A stretch of DNA of 64,000 nucleotides from Comamonas sp. (GCA_028690035.1 JAQVCA010000003.1:62001-126000); one strand, 5' to 3'. Shown: positions 8,807 to 19,490, counted from the stretch's first letter. Translations and numbers: made by a program. The notes: generated by a model not told the origin, from the sequence alone.

Positions 8807-9865
8807 ATGAAAATCTTCCTCGGTTACCGGCAGGCCGGACTGGCACCTGCCTGTGCGCTGACCATCGGCAACTTTGACGGTGTGCACCGTGGCCACCAAG
8901 CCATGCTGGGACTGCTGCGTGCCGAGGCAGCCCAGCGCGGCCTGCCCAGCTGCGCCGTGACGTTTGAGCCGCACCCGCGCGACCACTTTGCCAAGGTGCT
9001 GGGCAAGCCGCAGCTGGCGCCGGCGCGCGTGGGCACGCTGCGCGACAAGCTGGCGCAGCTGCGCGTGTGTGGCCTCGATCAGGTGGTGATCCTGCCCTTC
9101 AACCATGCGCTGGCCAGCCTCAGCCCCCAGGCCTTCATTGACGACGTGCTGCTGGGCGGCCTGGGCGCGCGCTACGTGCTGGTGGGGGACGATTTTCGTT
9201 TTGGCGCGCAGCGCGCGGGCGACTATCCCTTTCTGGACCGTGCGGGCCAAGCCCAGGGCTTTGAAGTGGCGCGCATGAACAGCTACGAGGTGCATGGCGT
9301 GCGCGTGTCCAGCACCGAAGTGCGTGCGGCCCTGGCCGCTGGCGACATGGCCGGGGCCGAGCGCCTGCTGGGCCGCCCCTACACCATCAGCGGCCATGTG
9401 GTGCACGGGCGCAAGCTGGGCCGCAGCCTGGCCGAAAGCACGCCCGGCCTGGGCGATGGCTTTCGCACCTTGAATTTGCGCTTTGACCACTGGAAGCCCG
9501 CCGCCAGCGGCATCTTTGCCGTGCTGGTGCATGGCCTGGCCGAGCACCCCGTGCAGGGCGTGGCCAACCTGGGCGTGCGCCCCTCGCTCGACCCCAACGA
9601 TGTGAACGGCGGTCGGGTGCTGCTGGAGACACACTGCCTGGACTGGCCGCAGCACCTGGGCGGCGATGGGGGCTACGGTAAAATCATCCGCGTGGAACTG
9701 CTGCATAAACTGCACGACGAGCTGAAATACGACAGCTTGGATGCGCTCACCCGGGGCATCGCGCAAGACTGCGCCGATGCCCGTGCCTTTTTTGCCGGGC
9801 AATGGTCGCCTGCCAGCGTGACCCACACCCAAACCCGGCGCCAGACCACACGCGACCGAATTTGA
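8807..9865 (+). CDS. ribF: Bifunctional riboflavin kinase/FAD synthetase
   Basis: 352 residues. It phosphorylates riboflavin to FMN and adenylylates FMN to FAD. The N-terminal nucleotidyltransferase half shows [19 protein letters not shown], and later [25 protein letters not shown]. The C-terminal kinase half shows [22 protein letters not shown] and [21 protein letters not shown]. The start ATG gives [12 protein letters not shown]. ribF-ileS-lspA in this order is a common proteobacterial cluster, and ileS begins about 95 bases downstream. Confidence 0.96.
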   Translation: MKIFLGYRQAGLAPACALTIGNFDGVHRGHQAMLGLLRAEAAQRGLPSCAVTFEPHPRDHFAKVLGKPQLAPARVGTLRDKLAQLRVCGLDQVVILPFNHALASLSPQAFIDDVLLGGLGARYVLVGDDFRFGAQRAGDYPFLDRAGQAQGFEVARMNSYEVHGVRVSSTEVRAALAAGDMAGAERLLGRPYTISGHVVHGRKLGRSLAESTPGLGDGFRTLNLRFDHWKPAASGIFAVLVHGLAEHPVQGVANLGVRPSLDPNDVNGGRVLLETHCLDWPQHLGGDGGYGKIIRVELLHKLHDELKYDSLDALTRGIAQDCADARAFFAGQWSPASVTHTQTRRQTTRDRI

Positions 9866-9962
9866 TGCGGTGCTGTGCGCCGCGCCCCGATTTCCCTCCC
9901 CGAAAAAATTGACCGGCCCAGGCCCCGCCCTGGGCTTTGCCTTGAAGCGAGAAAGATTTCCC

Positions 9963-12839
9963 ATGTCCGACAAGCCCGTCGCCCCTGGCCAAAAGCCTGC
10001 CAAGAACGCACCCGAAAGCGCTTACCGCGCCACGCTGAACATGCCCGATACGCCGTTCCCCATGCGCGGCGATTTGCCCAAGCGCGAGCCGCAGTGGGCG
10101 CAAGACTGGCACGAGCAGGGCATCTATAAAAAGCTGCGCGCTGCACGCCAGGGTGCGCCCAAGTTCATCCTGCACGATGGCCCGCCGTATGCCAACGGCC
10201 AGATCCACATCGGCCATGCGATGAACAAAATCCTCAAGGACATGATCGTCAAGAGCCGCCAGCTGGAGGGCTTTGACGCCCTGTACACCCCCGGCTGGGA
10301 CTGCCACGGCCTGCCCATTGAAAACGCCATCGAAAAACTGTATGGCCGCAACCTGCCGCGCGACGAGATGCAGGCCAAGGGCCGCGCCTTTGCCACCGAG
10401 CAGATTGCCCAGCAGATGGCCGACTTTCAGCGCCTGGGCGTGCTGGGCGAATGGGATCGCCCCTACAAGACCATGAACTTTGCCAGTGAGGCGCACCAGC
10501 TGCGCGCGCTGAAAAAAGTGATGGAGCGCGGCTTTATCTACCGGGGCTTGAAGCCCGTGTACTGGTGCTTTGACTGCGCCTCGTCGCTGGCTGAGTTTGA
10601 AATCGAATACCAAGACAAGCAAAGCCAGACGCTGGACGTGATGTTCCCCGCCGCCGATCCAGCCCGGCTGGCCGCAGCCTTTGGTCTGCCCCAGCTGAAC
10701 AAAGACGCGCACATCGTCATCTGGACCACCACCGCGTGGACGATTCCGGCCAACCAGGCGCTCAACGTCAACCCCGAGCTGGAGTACAGCCTGGTCGATA
10801 CCGAGCGCGGCCTGCTCATCGTGGCCTCGGCACTGGTCGAAAAGTGCCTGGCGCGCTGGAAGCTCGAAGGCCAGGTGCTCGCCACCGCCCTGGGCAACAA
10901 GCTTGACCACATGCCCTTCAAGCACCCGCTGGCGCATATGGACCAGGGCTACGACCGCATCTCGCCCGTGTACCTGGCCGACTACGCCACGGCGGACGAC
11001 GGCACGGGTATCGTGCACTCGGCACCGGCCTATGGCGTGGACGACTTCAACAGCTGCGTGGCCCATGGCCTGGCCTACCAGGACATCCTCAACCCCGTGC
11101 AGGGCAATGGCGTGTACGCAGCCGATCTGCCACTGTTTGGCGGCCTGCACATCTGGAAAGCCGTGCCGGTGATTCTGGACGCGCTGAAAGTGGCCGGGCA
11201 GTTGCTGGACACCACCACCATCACCCACAGCTACCCGCATTGCTGGCGCCACAAATCGCCCGTCATTTACCGCGCCGCCGCGCAGTGGTTTGTGCGCATG
11301 GACGAGGGCGAAGGCGTCTTCACCGATACAGCACAAAAACCGGCACAAACGTTGCGCCAGATTGCCCTGGCAGCTATCGAAAACACCAGCTTCTACCCCG
11401 AAAACGGCAAGGCGCGCCTGCGCGACATGATCGCCAACCGCCCCGACTGGTGCATCTCGCGCCAACGCTCGTGGGGCGTACCGCTGCCCTTTTTCCTGCA
11501 TGTGGACACCGGCGCGCTGCACCCGCGCACGCTGGAGATCATGGACCAGGCGGCGGCCATTGTTGAGCAAGGCGGCATTGAAGCCTGGAGCCGCGTGAGC
11601 GCCGCCGACATCCTGGGCGCCGAAGAGGCCGCGCACTACACCAAGAGCACCGACATTTTGGAAGTGTGGTTCGACTCCGGCTCCACCTTCTGGCACGTGC
11701 TGCGCGGCACGCACGCCGGGATGCACCACGACGAAGGCCCCGAGGCTGACCTCTACCTGGAAGGCCACGACCAGCACCGCGGCTGGTTCCACAGCTCGCT
11801 GCTGCTGGCCAGCGCCATCTATGGCCGCGCGCCCTACCGGGGGCTGCTCACGCACGGCTTCACCGTGGACGGCCAGGGCAAGAAGATGAGCAAGTCGCTG
11901 GGCAACACCGTCTCGCCGCAAGAAGTCAGCAGCAAGATGGGCGCCGAGATCATTCGTCTGTGGTGCGCCTCGACCGACTACTCGGGCGACTTGGCCATTG
12001 ACGACAAAATCCTGGCGCGCGTGGTCGATGCCTACCGCCGCATCCGCAACACGCTGCGCTTTTTGCTGGCCAACACCAGCGATTTTGACGCCGCCCACGA
12101 TGCCCTGCCCTACGCCGAGCTGCTGGAAATCGACCGCTGGGCGCTGGCGCGTGCCGCGCAGTTCCAGACCGAGGTGCTGGCGCACTTCAAGGTCTATGAA
12201 TTCCACCCCGTGGTGGCCAAGCTGCAGCTGTTCTGCTCCGAGGACTTGGGCGGCTTCTACCTGGACGTGCTCAAAGACCGCCTCTACACCAGCGCAGCGG
12301 GCAGCCGCGCGCGCCGCAGCGCCCAGACCGCGCTGCACCAAATCCTGCACGCGCTGCTGCGCTGGATGGCGCCGTTCCTGTCGTTCACCGCCGAAGAGGC
12401 CTGGAAGCTGGTCGGCCACAGCGATTCGATCTTTTTGGAAACCTTCCCCACTCTGCCCGCAGGCGACGAGGCGCTGCTGGCCAAGTGGGAGCGCATCCGC
12501 GCCATCCGCGATGTGGTGAACAAAGAGATTGAAAACCAGCGCGCTGCCGGGCACGTGGGCGCTTCGCTGCAGGCCGAGGTTACGGTCAGCGCCACACCCG
12601 AAGACCTGGCCCTGCTGCAATCGCTGGGCGAGGACTTGAAGTTTGTCTTCATCACCAGCGCCGCCCAGGCACAAGCGGGCGATGCGCTGGCCGTCGACGT
12701 GCACACCAGCACCCACGCCAAATGCGAGCGCTGCTGGCATTACCGCGACGATGTGGGCAGCAACCCCGCGCACCCCACCCTGTGCGGGCGCTGCGACAGC
12801 AACCTGCACGGCAGCGGTGAAGCGCGGCAGGTGGCGTAA
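9963..12839 (+). CDS. ileS: Isoleucyl-tRNA synthetase
   Basis: 958 residues, a class I aminoacyl-tRNA synthetase that charges tRNA-Ile and edits valine. Visible motifs are the HIGH box ([13 protein letters not shown]), KMSKS ([11 protein letters not shown]), the editing-domain [14 protein letters not shown], and the C-terminal zinc finger with [12 protein letters not shown] and CGRCDSN. The start ATG ([14 protein letters not shown]) follows a purine-rich AGCGAGAAAGA stretch; 31 upstream codons in frame were excluded as not family-like. A long antisense open frame here is a shadow of its codon usage. Confidence 0.98.
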   Translation: MSDKPVAPGQKPAKNAPESAYRATLNMPDTPFPMRGDLPKREPQWAQDWHEQGIYKKLRAARQGAPKFILHDGPPYANGQIHIGHAMNKILKDMIVKSRQLEGFDALYTPGWDCHGLPIENAIEKLYGRNLPRDEMQAKGRAFATEQIAQQMADFQRLGVLGEWDRPYKTMNFASEAHQLRALKKVMERGFIYRGLKPVYWCFDCASSLAEFEIEYQDKQSQTLDVMFPAADPARLAAAFGLPQLNKDAHIVIWTTTAWTIPANQALNVNPELEYSLVDTERGLLIVASALVEKCLARWKLEGQVLATALGNKLDHMPFKHPLAHMDQGYDRISPVYLADYATADDGTGIVHSAPAYGVDDFNSCVAHGLAYQDILNPVQGNGVYAADLPLFGGLHIWKAVPVILDALKVAGQLLDTTTITHSYPHCWRHKSPVIYRAAAQWFVRMDEGEGVFTDTAQKPAQTLRQIALAAIENTSFYPENGKARLRDMIANRPDWCISRQRSWGVPLPFFLHVDTGALHPRTLEIMDQAAAIVEQGGIEAWSRVSAADILGAEEAAHYTKSTDILEVWFDSGSTFWHVLRGTHAGMHHDEGPEADLYLEGHDQHRGWFHSSLLLASAIYGRAPYRGLLTHGFTVDGQGKKMSKSLGNTVSPQEVSSKMGAEIIRLWCASTDYSGDLAIDDKILARVVDAYRRIRNTLRFLLANTSDFDAAHDALPYAELLEIDRWALARAAQFQTEVLAHFKVYEFHPVVAKLQLFCSEDLGGFYLDVLKDRLYTSAAGSRARRSAQTALHQILHALLRWMAPFLSFTAEEAWKLVGHSDSIFLETFPTLPAGDEALLAKWERIRAIRDVVNKEIENQRAAGHVGASLQAEVTVSATPEDLALLQSLGEDLKFVFITSAAQAQAGDALAVDVHTSTHAKCERCWHYRDDVGSNPAHPTLCGRCDSNLHGSGEARQVA

Positions 12840-12882
12840 AAGCAGCCTGCGCCTGTCTGGCTTAGCCGCTGAGTCATTGCTT

Positions 12883-12974
12883 AAAACATAGCATCCCCCG
12901 CTTATCCAGCAAGGGTTTCAGAGTGCTTTGACTCTGAAACCCTTTTATATTCAGCGCAAGCAGCTATCAAAAAC
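12883..12974. repeat. Dispersed repeat copy with strong hairpin between ileS and lspA
   Basis: Outer parts (aaaacatagcatc at one end, cagcgcaagcagctatcaaaaac at the other) match the intergenic repeat family. In the middle lies a perfect 14-base-pair stem, aagggtttcagagt (12911-12924) with actctgaaaccctt (12931-12944), and a six-base loop. The element ends directly at the lspA ATG, which therefore has no ordinary Shine-Dalgarno sequence. It may weaken ileS-lspA read-through. Confidence 0.7.
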
Positions 12975-13490
12975 ATGAACCACACTCCTACCACCTCCGC
13001 CACCTCCCCTGCCCGCATCTGGCCCTGGCTGCTCTGGGCGCTGGTGATTGTGTTGCTGGACCAGCTGACCAAGCAGTGGATCCTGCGCCACTACGCGCTG
13101 TGGGACAGCACGCCCATCACCAGCTTTTTCAACATCGTGCGTGCGCACAACACGGGCGCGGCGTTTTCGTTTCTGGCCAACCACAGCGGCTGGCAGCGCT
13201 GGCTGTTTGTCGGCATTGGCGTGGTGGCAACGGTGCTCATCGTGTGGCAACTGCGCAAATATCCAGCGCAAAAGCTGTTTTGTCTTGCGCTGGCCAGCAT
13301 TTTGGGCGGGGCCATCGGCAACGTACTCGATCGGCTGATGCATGGCTATGTGGTGGATTTTCTGGATTTTTACTGGGGCAGTTACCACTTCCCAGCCTTC
13401 AACGTGGCCGATATGGGCATCACCATCGGCGCGGCGCTGCTCATCGCGGACGAGCTGCTGCGCAGCCGCCAGCCTGCTGCGCCCGCCTAA
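12975..13490 (+). CDS. lspA: Lipoprotein signal peptidase (signal peptidase II)
   Basis: 171 residues, an inner-membrane aspartyl protease that removes signal peptides from diacylglyceryl-modified prolipoproteins. Four hydrophobic helices are visible. Family motifs are [13 protein letters not shown], the NTGAAFSFL loop, and the two catalytic aspartates in [20 protein letters not shown] and [14 protein letters not shown]. The start codon directly abuts a repeat element with no clear ribosome-binding site, so translation may depend on coupling or on RNA structure. Confidence 0.96.
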   Translation: MNHTPTTSATSPARIWPWLLWALVIVLLDQLTKQWILRHYALWDSTPITSFFNIVRAHNTGAAFSFLANHSGWQRWLFVGIGVVATVLIVWQLRKYPAQKLFCLALASILGGAIGNVLDRLMHGYVVDFLDFYWGSYHFPAFNVADMGITIGAALLIADELLRSRQPAAPA

Positions 13491-13656
13491 AAGCCCCGGG
13501 CGGCACACCCAAGTCAACCCTTTGAGGGTCCGGCGCGTTGTGCACGGTTCGTATCCGCCAAAGCCCCTGAAGAGATAGCACGCCGCCCATGCCGACGGCT
13601 GCCCGTCTGGCTTTGTGCCTTCTGGGTGGCTTGAGATTGTGGGGGTAGCGCGGGCT

Positions 13657-15297
13657 ATGCAGCATCTTTTGAATCTTTTGGCGGCCATTGCCCTGCTCAT
13701 CTGGGGCATCCAGATGGTACGCACCGGCATCTTGCGCGTATTTGGTGCCAACTTGCGCCAATTGATTGCACGTGGCGTGCGCACGCGCATCACCGCCGTG
13801 CTCTCGGGCATTGGCGTGACGGCGATCGTGCAGTCGAGCACCGCCACTTCGCTGATGGTGTCTTCGTTTGTCGGGCAGGGCATGATCACCCTGCCTGCGG
13901 CGCTGACGGTGATGCGCGGCGCCGAGCTGGGCTCGGCCATCATGACGGTGGTGTTCTCGCTGGATCTGTCCTGGCTGTCGCCGTTGTGCATCTTCACTGG
14001 CGTGGTGCTGTTTGTTTCGCGCCAGGATACGCAGCTGGGCCGCATTGGCCGGGTGCTGATTGGCCTGGGGCTGATGCTGCTGGCGCTGCGCCTGATTTCC
14101 GAGTCCACCCTGGTGCTCACCCAGTCGGAGCTGGTGCGCACGCTGCTGCAGGCGCTGACCACCGACCTGACCATGGAAATTCTGGCCGGGGCGCTGCTGG
14201 CCATCGTCTCTTACTCCAGCCTGGCCACCGTGCTGCTGGTGGCCACGCTGGCAGGCTCGGGCGGCATCCCCGTCGAGGTGGCGCTGGGCCTGGTGATCGG
14301 GGCCAACCTGGGCAGCGGCATGCTGGATGTGCTCACCACGCTCAAATCCGATGTGCAGGTGCGCCAGGTGCCGCTGGGCAATTTTCTGTTTCGCCTGCTG
14401 GGGGTGGCGCTGAGCCTGCCGCTGCTCAACGCCTGGCTGCACTGGGTCGCTCCTGTGCTGCCCAGCGCGGGCGCGCAGGTGGTGCTGTTTCACCTGGCCT
14501 TCAATATTTTGGTGGCCTCGGTCAGCGTGGGCCTGACCGAGCGCATGGCGCGCGTGGTGGAAAAAATCATGCCCGCCAAGGTGGAGTCGCCCACCTCTCT
14601 GCGCCTGCACCACCTGGACAACAGCGCCTTGTCCACACCATCGCTGGCCATCTCGTGCGCAGCGCGCGAAGCGCTGCATCTGGCCGATTTGGTGGAGACC
14701 ATGCTCGGCGGTCTGAAAACCGTCTGGGAGCACAACGACGCCGAGCTGGCACGCCAGCTGTGCGGACTGGACGATCAGGTCGATTCGCTGTATTCGGCCA
14801 TCAAGTACTACCTGACGAAAATCTCCCGCTCCGAGCTGGATGCCCACGAGGGTCAGCGCTGGACCGAGGTCATCACCTTCACCATCAATATGGAGCAGGT
14901 GGGTGACCTGATCGAGCGCGTGCTGCAGGAGGTGCAGGACAAGAAAATCCGCAAAGGGCGCGATTTTTCCAGCGCCGGGCTGCAGGAGCTCAACGAGATG
15001 CACGCGCACCTGATGAACAACCTGCGCCTGGCGATGAGCGTGTTCCTGAGCGGCAATGTGCGCGATGCCCAGCGCCTGCTGGAAGAAAAGGCGCGCTTTC
15101 GCGACCTGGAGCTGACCTACGCGGCCACGCACCTGAACCGACTGGCCGACGGCAAGGTCAAAAGCATCGAAACCAGCTCGCTGCACATCGACCTGATCAG
15201 CGAACTCAAGCGCATCAACTCGCTGCTGTGCTCACTGGCCTACCCGGTGCTGGAGGCCGCTGGCGCCATCGAGCCGCGCCTGCGCGCCGGGCACTGA
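13657..15297 (+). CDS. Na/Pi cotransporter family protein with C-terminal PhoU-like domain
   Basis: 546 residues from the chosen ATG (MQHLLNLLAAIALLIWG). The N-terminal 320 residues form the duplicated membrane domain of sodium-phosphate symporters, with the signature TAIVQSSTATSLMVSSFVGQG and a second related repeat around SYSSLATVLLVATLAGSGG. The C-terminal 200 residues are helical and PhoU-like (EALHLADLVETMLGGLKTVWE and NMEQVGDLIERVLQEVQDKK). It probably imports phosphate or modulates uptake; the substrate is inferred. An ATG 14 codons earlier is possible but gives a non-typical leader. Confidence 0.88.
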   Translation: MQHLLNLLAAIALLIWGIQMVRTGILRVFGANLRQLIARGVRTRITAVLSGIGVTAIVQSSTATSLMVSSFVGQGMITLPAALTVMRGAELGSAIMTVVFSLDLSWLSPLCIFTGVVLFVSRQDTQLGRIGRVLIGLGLMLLALRLISESTLVLTQSELVRTLLQALTTDLTMEILAGALLAIVSYSSLATVLLVATLAGSGGIPVEVALGLVIGANLGSGMLDVLTTLKSDVQVRQVPLGNFLFRLLGVALSLPLLNAWLHWVAPVLPSAGAQVVLFHLAFNILVASVSVGLTERMARVVEKIMPAKVESPTSLRLHHLDNSALSTPSLAISCAAREALHLADLVETMLGGLKTVWEHNDAELARQLCGLDDQVDSLYSAIKYYLTKISRSELDAHEGQRWTEVITFTINMEQVGDLIERVLQEVQDKKIRKGRDFSSAGLQELNEMHAHLMNNLRLAMSVFLSGNVRDAQRLLEEKARFRDLELTYAATHLNRLADGKVKSIETSSLHIDLISELKRINSLLCSLAYPVLEAAGAIEPRLRAGH

Positions 15298-15383
15298 GCA
15301 CATGCTCACCAACTTGGGCAGGTCTGCCGTCTTGTTGCCTGAGGTTGCCCGCCAACCCTCAGCGCGGTATTAGCATCGGCGCC

Positions 15384-16283
15384 ATGACAGTTCCTCTCAA
15401 TCTCGGTACCGCAGCCCTCCTTTCGGGGGCTGCTTTGTTGTGGGCCAGCAACGCCATCGTGGGCCGTCTGGTACACGACATGATCTCGCCCTTTGCCCTG
15501 AACTTTGTGCGCTGGCTGCTGGCGTGCCTGCTGCTGCTGCCTCTGGCCTGGCGCGTGCTGCGCAGCGACAGCGTGCTGTGGCAGCACTGGCGCGCGTATG
15601 CCGTACTGGGGCTGCTGGGCATTGGCTGCTACAACAGCCTGCTGTATCTGGCGCTGAAAACGTCCAGCCCGCTCAACGCCACGCTGGTGGGCTCGAGCAT
15701 GCCGATCTGGATGCTGGGCATGGGGCGCCTGTTCTGGGGCACGCCGATCAGCGGGCGCCAAATCCTGGGCGCCCTGCTCTCCATCGCGGGCGTGGTGCTG
15801 GTGCTCACGCGCGGCGATATCCAAGTGCTGCAGGGGCTGCAGCTGGTGCCCGGTGACCTGTTCATGCTGCTGGCCACGCTGATTTGGTCGATCTACACCT
15901 GGCTGCTGACGCGCGCGCCCGGTGCGCCCGAGTTCAAGGGCGACTGGAGCATGTTTCTGCTGGCGCAGGTGGTGTTTGGCGTGCTCTGGTCGGGGCTGTT
16001 CACCACAGGCGAATGGGCGCTGGGCATGTTCACCGTGCAGCCCAGCTGGCCGCTGGCGGCGGCCCTGGCCTTTATTGCGATTGGCCCCGCCGTGCTGGCC
16101 TACCGCTTCTGGGGTGCGGGGGTGCGCCGCTCCAGCCCCACGGTGGCGGGTTTTTTTGCCAACCTGATTCCGCTGTTCACCGCCATCTTGTCGGTGCTGG
16201 TGCTGGGGCAAGTGCCCCAGCTGTACCACGCCGGGGCGTTTGTACTCATCGTAGGCGGCATCTGGGTGGCCTCGCGCCGCTGA
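15384..16283 (+). CDS. EamA/DMT-family permease
   Basis: 299 residues with about ten hydrophobic helices in two EamA repeats, the drug/metabolite transporter architecture. Characteristic are LLWASNAIVGRLVHDMISPF at the N-terminus, SSPLNATLVGSSMPIWMLGM closing the first repeat, and the FFANLIPLFTAILSVLVLGQ region of the second repeat. The substrate cannot be read from sequence. The ATG at 15384 follows a short leader; an upstream frame running into the Na/Pi gene was rejected. Confidence 0.88.
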   Translation: MTVPLNLGTAALLSGAALLWASNAIVGRLVHDMISPFALNFVRWLLACLLLLPLAWRVLRSDSVLWQHWRAYAVLGLLGIGCYNSLLYLALKTSSPLNATLVGSSMPIWMLGMGRLFWGTPISGRQILGALLSIAGVVLVLTRGDIQVLQGLQLVPGDLFMLLATLIWSIYTWLLTRAPGAPEFKGDWSMFLLAQVVFGVLWSGLFTTGEWALGMFTVQPSWPLAAALAFIAIGPAVLAYRFWGAGVRRSSPTVAGFFANLIPLFTAILSVLVLGQVPQLYHAGAFVLIVGGIWVASRR

Positions 16284-16321
16284 AAATCCCTTGCCCTTGC
16301 CGCCCGCCGCTGGCCCAGCGC

Positions 16322-17146
16322 TTACAACGCGCCAGGGTACATGCCGCCGTCGGGCAGAATGTTCTGCCCGGTGATGTAGCCCGCGTGCCGACTGCACAAA
16401 AAGGCGCAGATGGCGCCAAACTCTGCCGGATCGCCCAAGCGCCGGGCCGGCACCTGCGCCACCTGGGCAGCGCGCACGGCCTCCAGCGCCTGCCCCGTCT
16501 TCTGGGCGGTGCCAACAAAGGTGTGCTGCAACCGATCGGTGTCGAACTTACCCGGCAGCAGGTTGTTGATGGTCACGCCTTGGGCGGCAATCTCCGAGCG
16601 CGCCAGTCCGGCAACAAAACCCGTCAACCCGCTGCGTGCGCCATTGGACAGGCCCAGGATGTCGATGGGCGCCTTCACCGCGCTGGAGGTGATGTTGACC
16701 ACGCGCCCAAAGCCGCGCGCGGCCATGCCATCGACCACGGCCTTGATCAGCTCGATGGGGGTGAGCATGTTGGCCTCGACGGCCTTGAGCCAGTCCTCGC
16801 GCTGCCAGTCGCGGAAATCACCGGGCGGCGGGCCACCGGCGTTGTTCACCAGAATATCCATGGCACTGCCCGGGCCACCAGCCACCTGCAGCACGGCGGC
16901 GCGCCCCTCGGGCGTGGTGATGTCGCAGGCCACGGCCAGCACTTGGGGGGCTTTTTGGCCACTGGCCTTGGCCCAGTCTGCGCCGACTGCTCTTAATTTT
17001 TCAGCAGCCTGTTGCAGCGGCCCCTCGGTGCGTGCGTTGATAACCACGTTCACGCCTTCGGCCACCAGCGCCTGCGCGCAGCCGTAGCCCAAGCCTTTGC
17101 TGGCGGCGCACACCAGCGCCCATGTGCCTGCGATACCCAAATCCAT
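16322..17146 (-). CDS. SDR-family oxidoreductase, atypical active site
   Basis: 274 residues with the SDR Rossmann fold: the nucleotide loop is VCAASKGLGYGCAQALV, followed by the NNAGG motif and VVNITSSAVKAPIDILGLSN. At the position of the usual YxxxK the sequence reads LSNGARSG, so the catalytic Tyr and Lys are both absent. This fits a recognised divergent SDR group rather than a classical FabG. The C-terminal YITGQNILPDGGMYPG is FabG-like. Likely NAD(P)-linked, but neither reaction nor substrate can be assigned. It is convergent with the EamA gene. Confidence 0.8.
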   Translation of the reverse strand: MDLGIAGTWALVCAASKGLGYGCAQALVAEGVNVVINARTEGPLQQAAEKLRAVGADWAKASGQKAPQVLAVACDITTPEGRAAVLQVAGGPGSAMDILVNNAGGPPPGDFRDWQREDWLKAVEANMLTPIELIKAVVDGMAARGFGRVVNITSSAVKAPIDILGLSNGARSGLTGFVAGLARSEIAAQGVTINNLLPGKFDTDRLQHTFVGTAQKTGQALEAVRAAQVAQVPARRLGDPAEFGAICAFLCSRHAGYITGQNILPDGGMYPGAL

Positions 17147-17231
17147 AGTTGTTGCTCCTTCACGAACAGAGAGGGGGATGAACCCTAAGAACCATAGCCA
17201 TGCCCACCCTGGGGCTTGCTATTTTTTAAGA

Positions 17232-17307
17232 AGCTGCCAGCGCTTGCTATTCTTGATTTTCAAGGTTATTTATTTTTGAAAATCCATACAGACAAGCGCT
17301 GGCAGCT
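17232..17307. repeat. Dispersed inverted repeat with 15-base perfect arms
   Basis: Arms agctgccagcgcttg (17232-17246) and caagcgctggcagct (17293-17307) are exact complements around a 46-base AT-rich loop that holds a further attttcaa/ttgaaaat pair. It lies just after the DUF3422 gene and before the SDR gene on the minus strand, and belongs to the repeat family seen across the window. It probably ends or stabilises the DUF3422 transcript. Confidence 0.75.
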
Positions 17308-17314
17308 CCTAAAT

Positions 17315-18631
17315 TTAATGATTTTTGCCAAACAGGCGGTGGTGCAAGCGGCGCAAACCCCACCAGACCGAGCCCGCCACCACGGGAATGGCCAGCGCTG
17401 CCGTGGCCTGGGCCGACAGCGGCCAGCCCAGGGGATACGCGCCCTTGGCCAGGTAGCTGATCAGGCCGGTGATGTAGTAGGTGATGGCCGCCACCGACAG
17501 GCCTTCGACCGTCGATTGCAGCTGCAGCTGCATCGCTTGGCGCTCGTTCATGCTGCCCAGCAGCTGCTGGCTGCTTTGCTGCTGTTCGATCTCCACCCGG
17601 GTGCGCAGCAGATTGCTCACGCGCGAGACGCGCTCGGACAGGGCATTTTGCCGACGCGCGGCCCACTCGCAGGTGCTGCGCGCCGGTGACAAGCGCCGCT
17701 CCATAAATTCGCGCACGCTCAAAAAACCGGACAAGCGCTGCTCCTGCAGATCGAGCACGCGTTTTTCCACCAATTCAAAATACGCCCGGCTGGCCGAAAA
17801 GCGCGCGTGGCTAGCGGCGTATTCGCTCTCGACCTGGCCGGCCAGGCGTGTCAGGCGATCGAGCAGCGCCGGCTCGGACTGGCGATCGGCCTGGCGAATG
17901 GCCTGGGCCAGTTCGGCCAGCTCTTGCTCGGCCTGCCCCAGCACCGCCACGGCGTGGCGCGCAGCAGGCAGGCCCAGTAGGGCCATCATGCGGTAGGTTT
18001 CGATCTCCAGCAGGCGCTGCACCAGCCGTCCCAGGCGCGCCGGACTCACCTCGGCCCCCGGCTGCACCAGCATGCGCGAGTAACCATCGGCATGGATGGC
18101 AAAGTCGGTGCCCACCTGCGTCGCGCCCAGATGGACCAAAGAGCCGGCCAAGCTGGAGGTGTTGAGCATCTGCTCGACCAAGGTATCAAAGCCGCCAGGG
18201 CCACTCTGGGCCGCTTGCACCAGCCAGATGTGGATGCCGCTCAGGCACTGGCCCGGCAGCTGGGCGCACCAGGCCTGCGGCACGGCTTCGATCGCGGTGG
18301 GCGGGCTGCGCGTATCCAGGGCTTGCCCGGCATCCAGGGGCACCATAAACGTCCAGGTGACAAATTCGGTGTGCAGCTCCCAGCGCAGCGCAAAGCCGCC
18401 CAGTTGAACGCTGATGTGGGTGGTGGCCTCGTCCAAGCTGCTGCGGTGGTGGTCGCGCAGCAACTGCCCCAAATGCGCGCGGCTGGCCTGGCGCTGGGGT
18501 GCGTCGCACAGCATGACCACATGGGTGATGGCCATGGGCGCCTGCACCGATTCGGGCGGGCGGGCATGGATTTCGTTGTGCAGCGCAGTGCGCAAGGGGT
18601 GTTGAACGGTGTGCTGGGGCAGGGAAAGCAT
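17315..18631 (-). CDS. DUF3422 family membrane protein
   Basis: 438 residues. The protein matches the DUF3422 family by LPQHTVQHPLRTALHNEIHARPPE at the N-terminus, the central VDAxx-free cytosolic-looking region, and the C-terminal pair of hydrophobic helices (about residues 375-395 and 400-425, SVAAITYYITGLISYLAKG then AALAIPVVAGSVWWGL). Function is unknown. The ATG giving MLSLPQHTVQHPL was chosen over an upstream in-frame codon that overlaps the preceding gene. It starts 19 bases after the spermidine-synthase-like gene, so the two are likely one transcript. Confidence 0.82.
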   Translation of the reverse strand: MLSLPQHTVQHPLRTALHNEIHARPPESVQAPMAITHVVMLCDAPQRQASRAHLGQLLRDHHRSSLDEATTHISVQLGGFALRWELHTEFVTWTFMVPLDAGQALDTRSPPTAIEAVPQAWCAQLPGQCLSGIHIWLVQAAQSGPGGFDTLVEQMLNTSSLAGSLVHLGATQVGTDFAIHADGYSRMLVQPGAEVSPARLGRLVQRLLEIETYRMMALLGLPAARHAVAVLGQAEQELAELAQAIRQADRQSEPALLDRLTRLAGQVESEYAASHARFSASRAYFELVEKRVLDLQEQRLSGFLSVREFMERRLSPARSTCEWAARRQNALSERVSRVSNLLRTRVEIEQQQSSQQLLGSMNERQAMQLQLQSTVEGLSVAAITYYITGLISYLAKGAYPLGWPLSAQATAALAIPVVAGSVWWGLRRLHHRLFGKNH

Positions 18632-18650
18632 AGGAAAACGGCGCAGGGCG

Positions 18651-19475
18651 CTAGTCGGCAGCGGGCAAGGAGGCAAGGGACGCAACGGGGCCAAAAATTT
18701 TCAGCCACTTGCGCGCCGGCAGTTTAAAGCGCTGCTCAATCTCCTGCGCGCGCGCCTGCAGCTGCGCCGCGCTGGGCGTGGTGTCGGCCTGGCGACGTGC
18801 CAGCACGATGGTGTTGCCCTCGCGCGTGGGCCGAAACGCCCAGACCTGCCCCGCAGAGCCAAAGGCGGCGCAGATTTTTTCCACACTCTGCGCATAACTG
18901 CTGCGCCGACCAAACAGGTTCACGGTCATGCAGCCCTCAGGGGCCAGCATGGCGTGGCAATCGGCGTAAAACTGCGCGCTGTCCAGCACAGGGGCGGCGG
19001 CTTCGTGGTCGTACAGGTCCACCTGCAAGGCATGCACCGCACCACGCCAGCAGGGCAGCTGGATCAGCTCGGCCGCATCGCCCTGCAGCACCTGCAGGCG
19101 CTCGCCATCGGGAGGCAGCTTGAACCAGGTGCGGCAAATGTGTACCACCAGCGGGTTGATTTCGATGGCCGTGGTCGGCATGCCCAGGCTGTGGTGGTGG
19201 AACTTGGTCAGCGCCGCCGCGCCCAGGCCCAACTGCACGGCGTGCTGGTGCTGCAGATCCTCCAGCGCCAGGCTGTCGGTAAACAGCAGCCAGGCCATCA
19301 TGCGCTGCACGTATTCCAAATCCAGGGCAAAGGGGTCTTTCAAACGCATGGAGCCTTGTACCCAGGGCGTACCCAGATGCAGGTAACGGCTGGTTTCGTC
19401 CTCTGACACGCTGACTTGGGGCAGCTCCATCTCAGGGGCAGCGGTCTTGGTCGATTTGGTTTTGCGCAATGCCAC
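18651..19475 (-). CDS. Spermidine-synthase-like SAM-dependent protein
   Basis: 274 residues from a GTG start (VALRKTKSTKTAAPEME) that is preceded by GGAGAG at good spacing. The middle has the spermidine synthase/SAM-fold pattern: QLGLGAAALTKFHHH, TTAIEINPLVVHICRTWF, LQVLQGDAAELI, ALQVDLYDHEAAAPVLDSAQFYADC. Proteins like this are usually annotated as spermidine synthase-like; whether it makes polyamine or methylates something is not visible. An ATG further up lies within the rseA region and was rejected. The GTG lies after the rseA terminator, so it has its own promoter or read-through. Confidence 0.78.
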   Translation of the reverse strand: MALRKTKSTKTAAPEMELPQVSVSEDETSRYLHLGTPWVQGSMRLKDPFALDLEYVQRMMAWLLFTDSLALEDLQHQHAVQLGLGAAALTKFHHHSLGMPTTAIEINPLVVHICRTWFKLPPDGERLQVLQGDAAELIQLPCWRGAVHALQVDLYDHEAAAPVLDSAQFYADCHAMLAPEGCMTVNLFGRRSSYAQSVEKICAAFGSAGQVWAFRPTREGNTIVLARRQADTTPSAAQLQARAQEIEQRFKLPARKWLKIFGPVASLASLPAAD

Positions 19476-19490
19476 GGCTTTTCTCTCCAA

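Noticed and set aside
9747-12809. Long minus-strand open frame (1020 codons) opposite ileS
   Set aside because: Same effect of codon bias; ileS has all class I synthetase motifs and the antisense frame has none.
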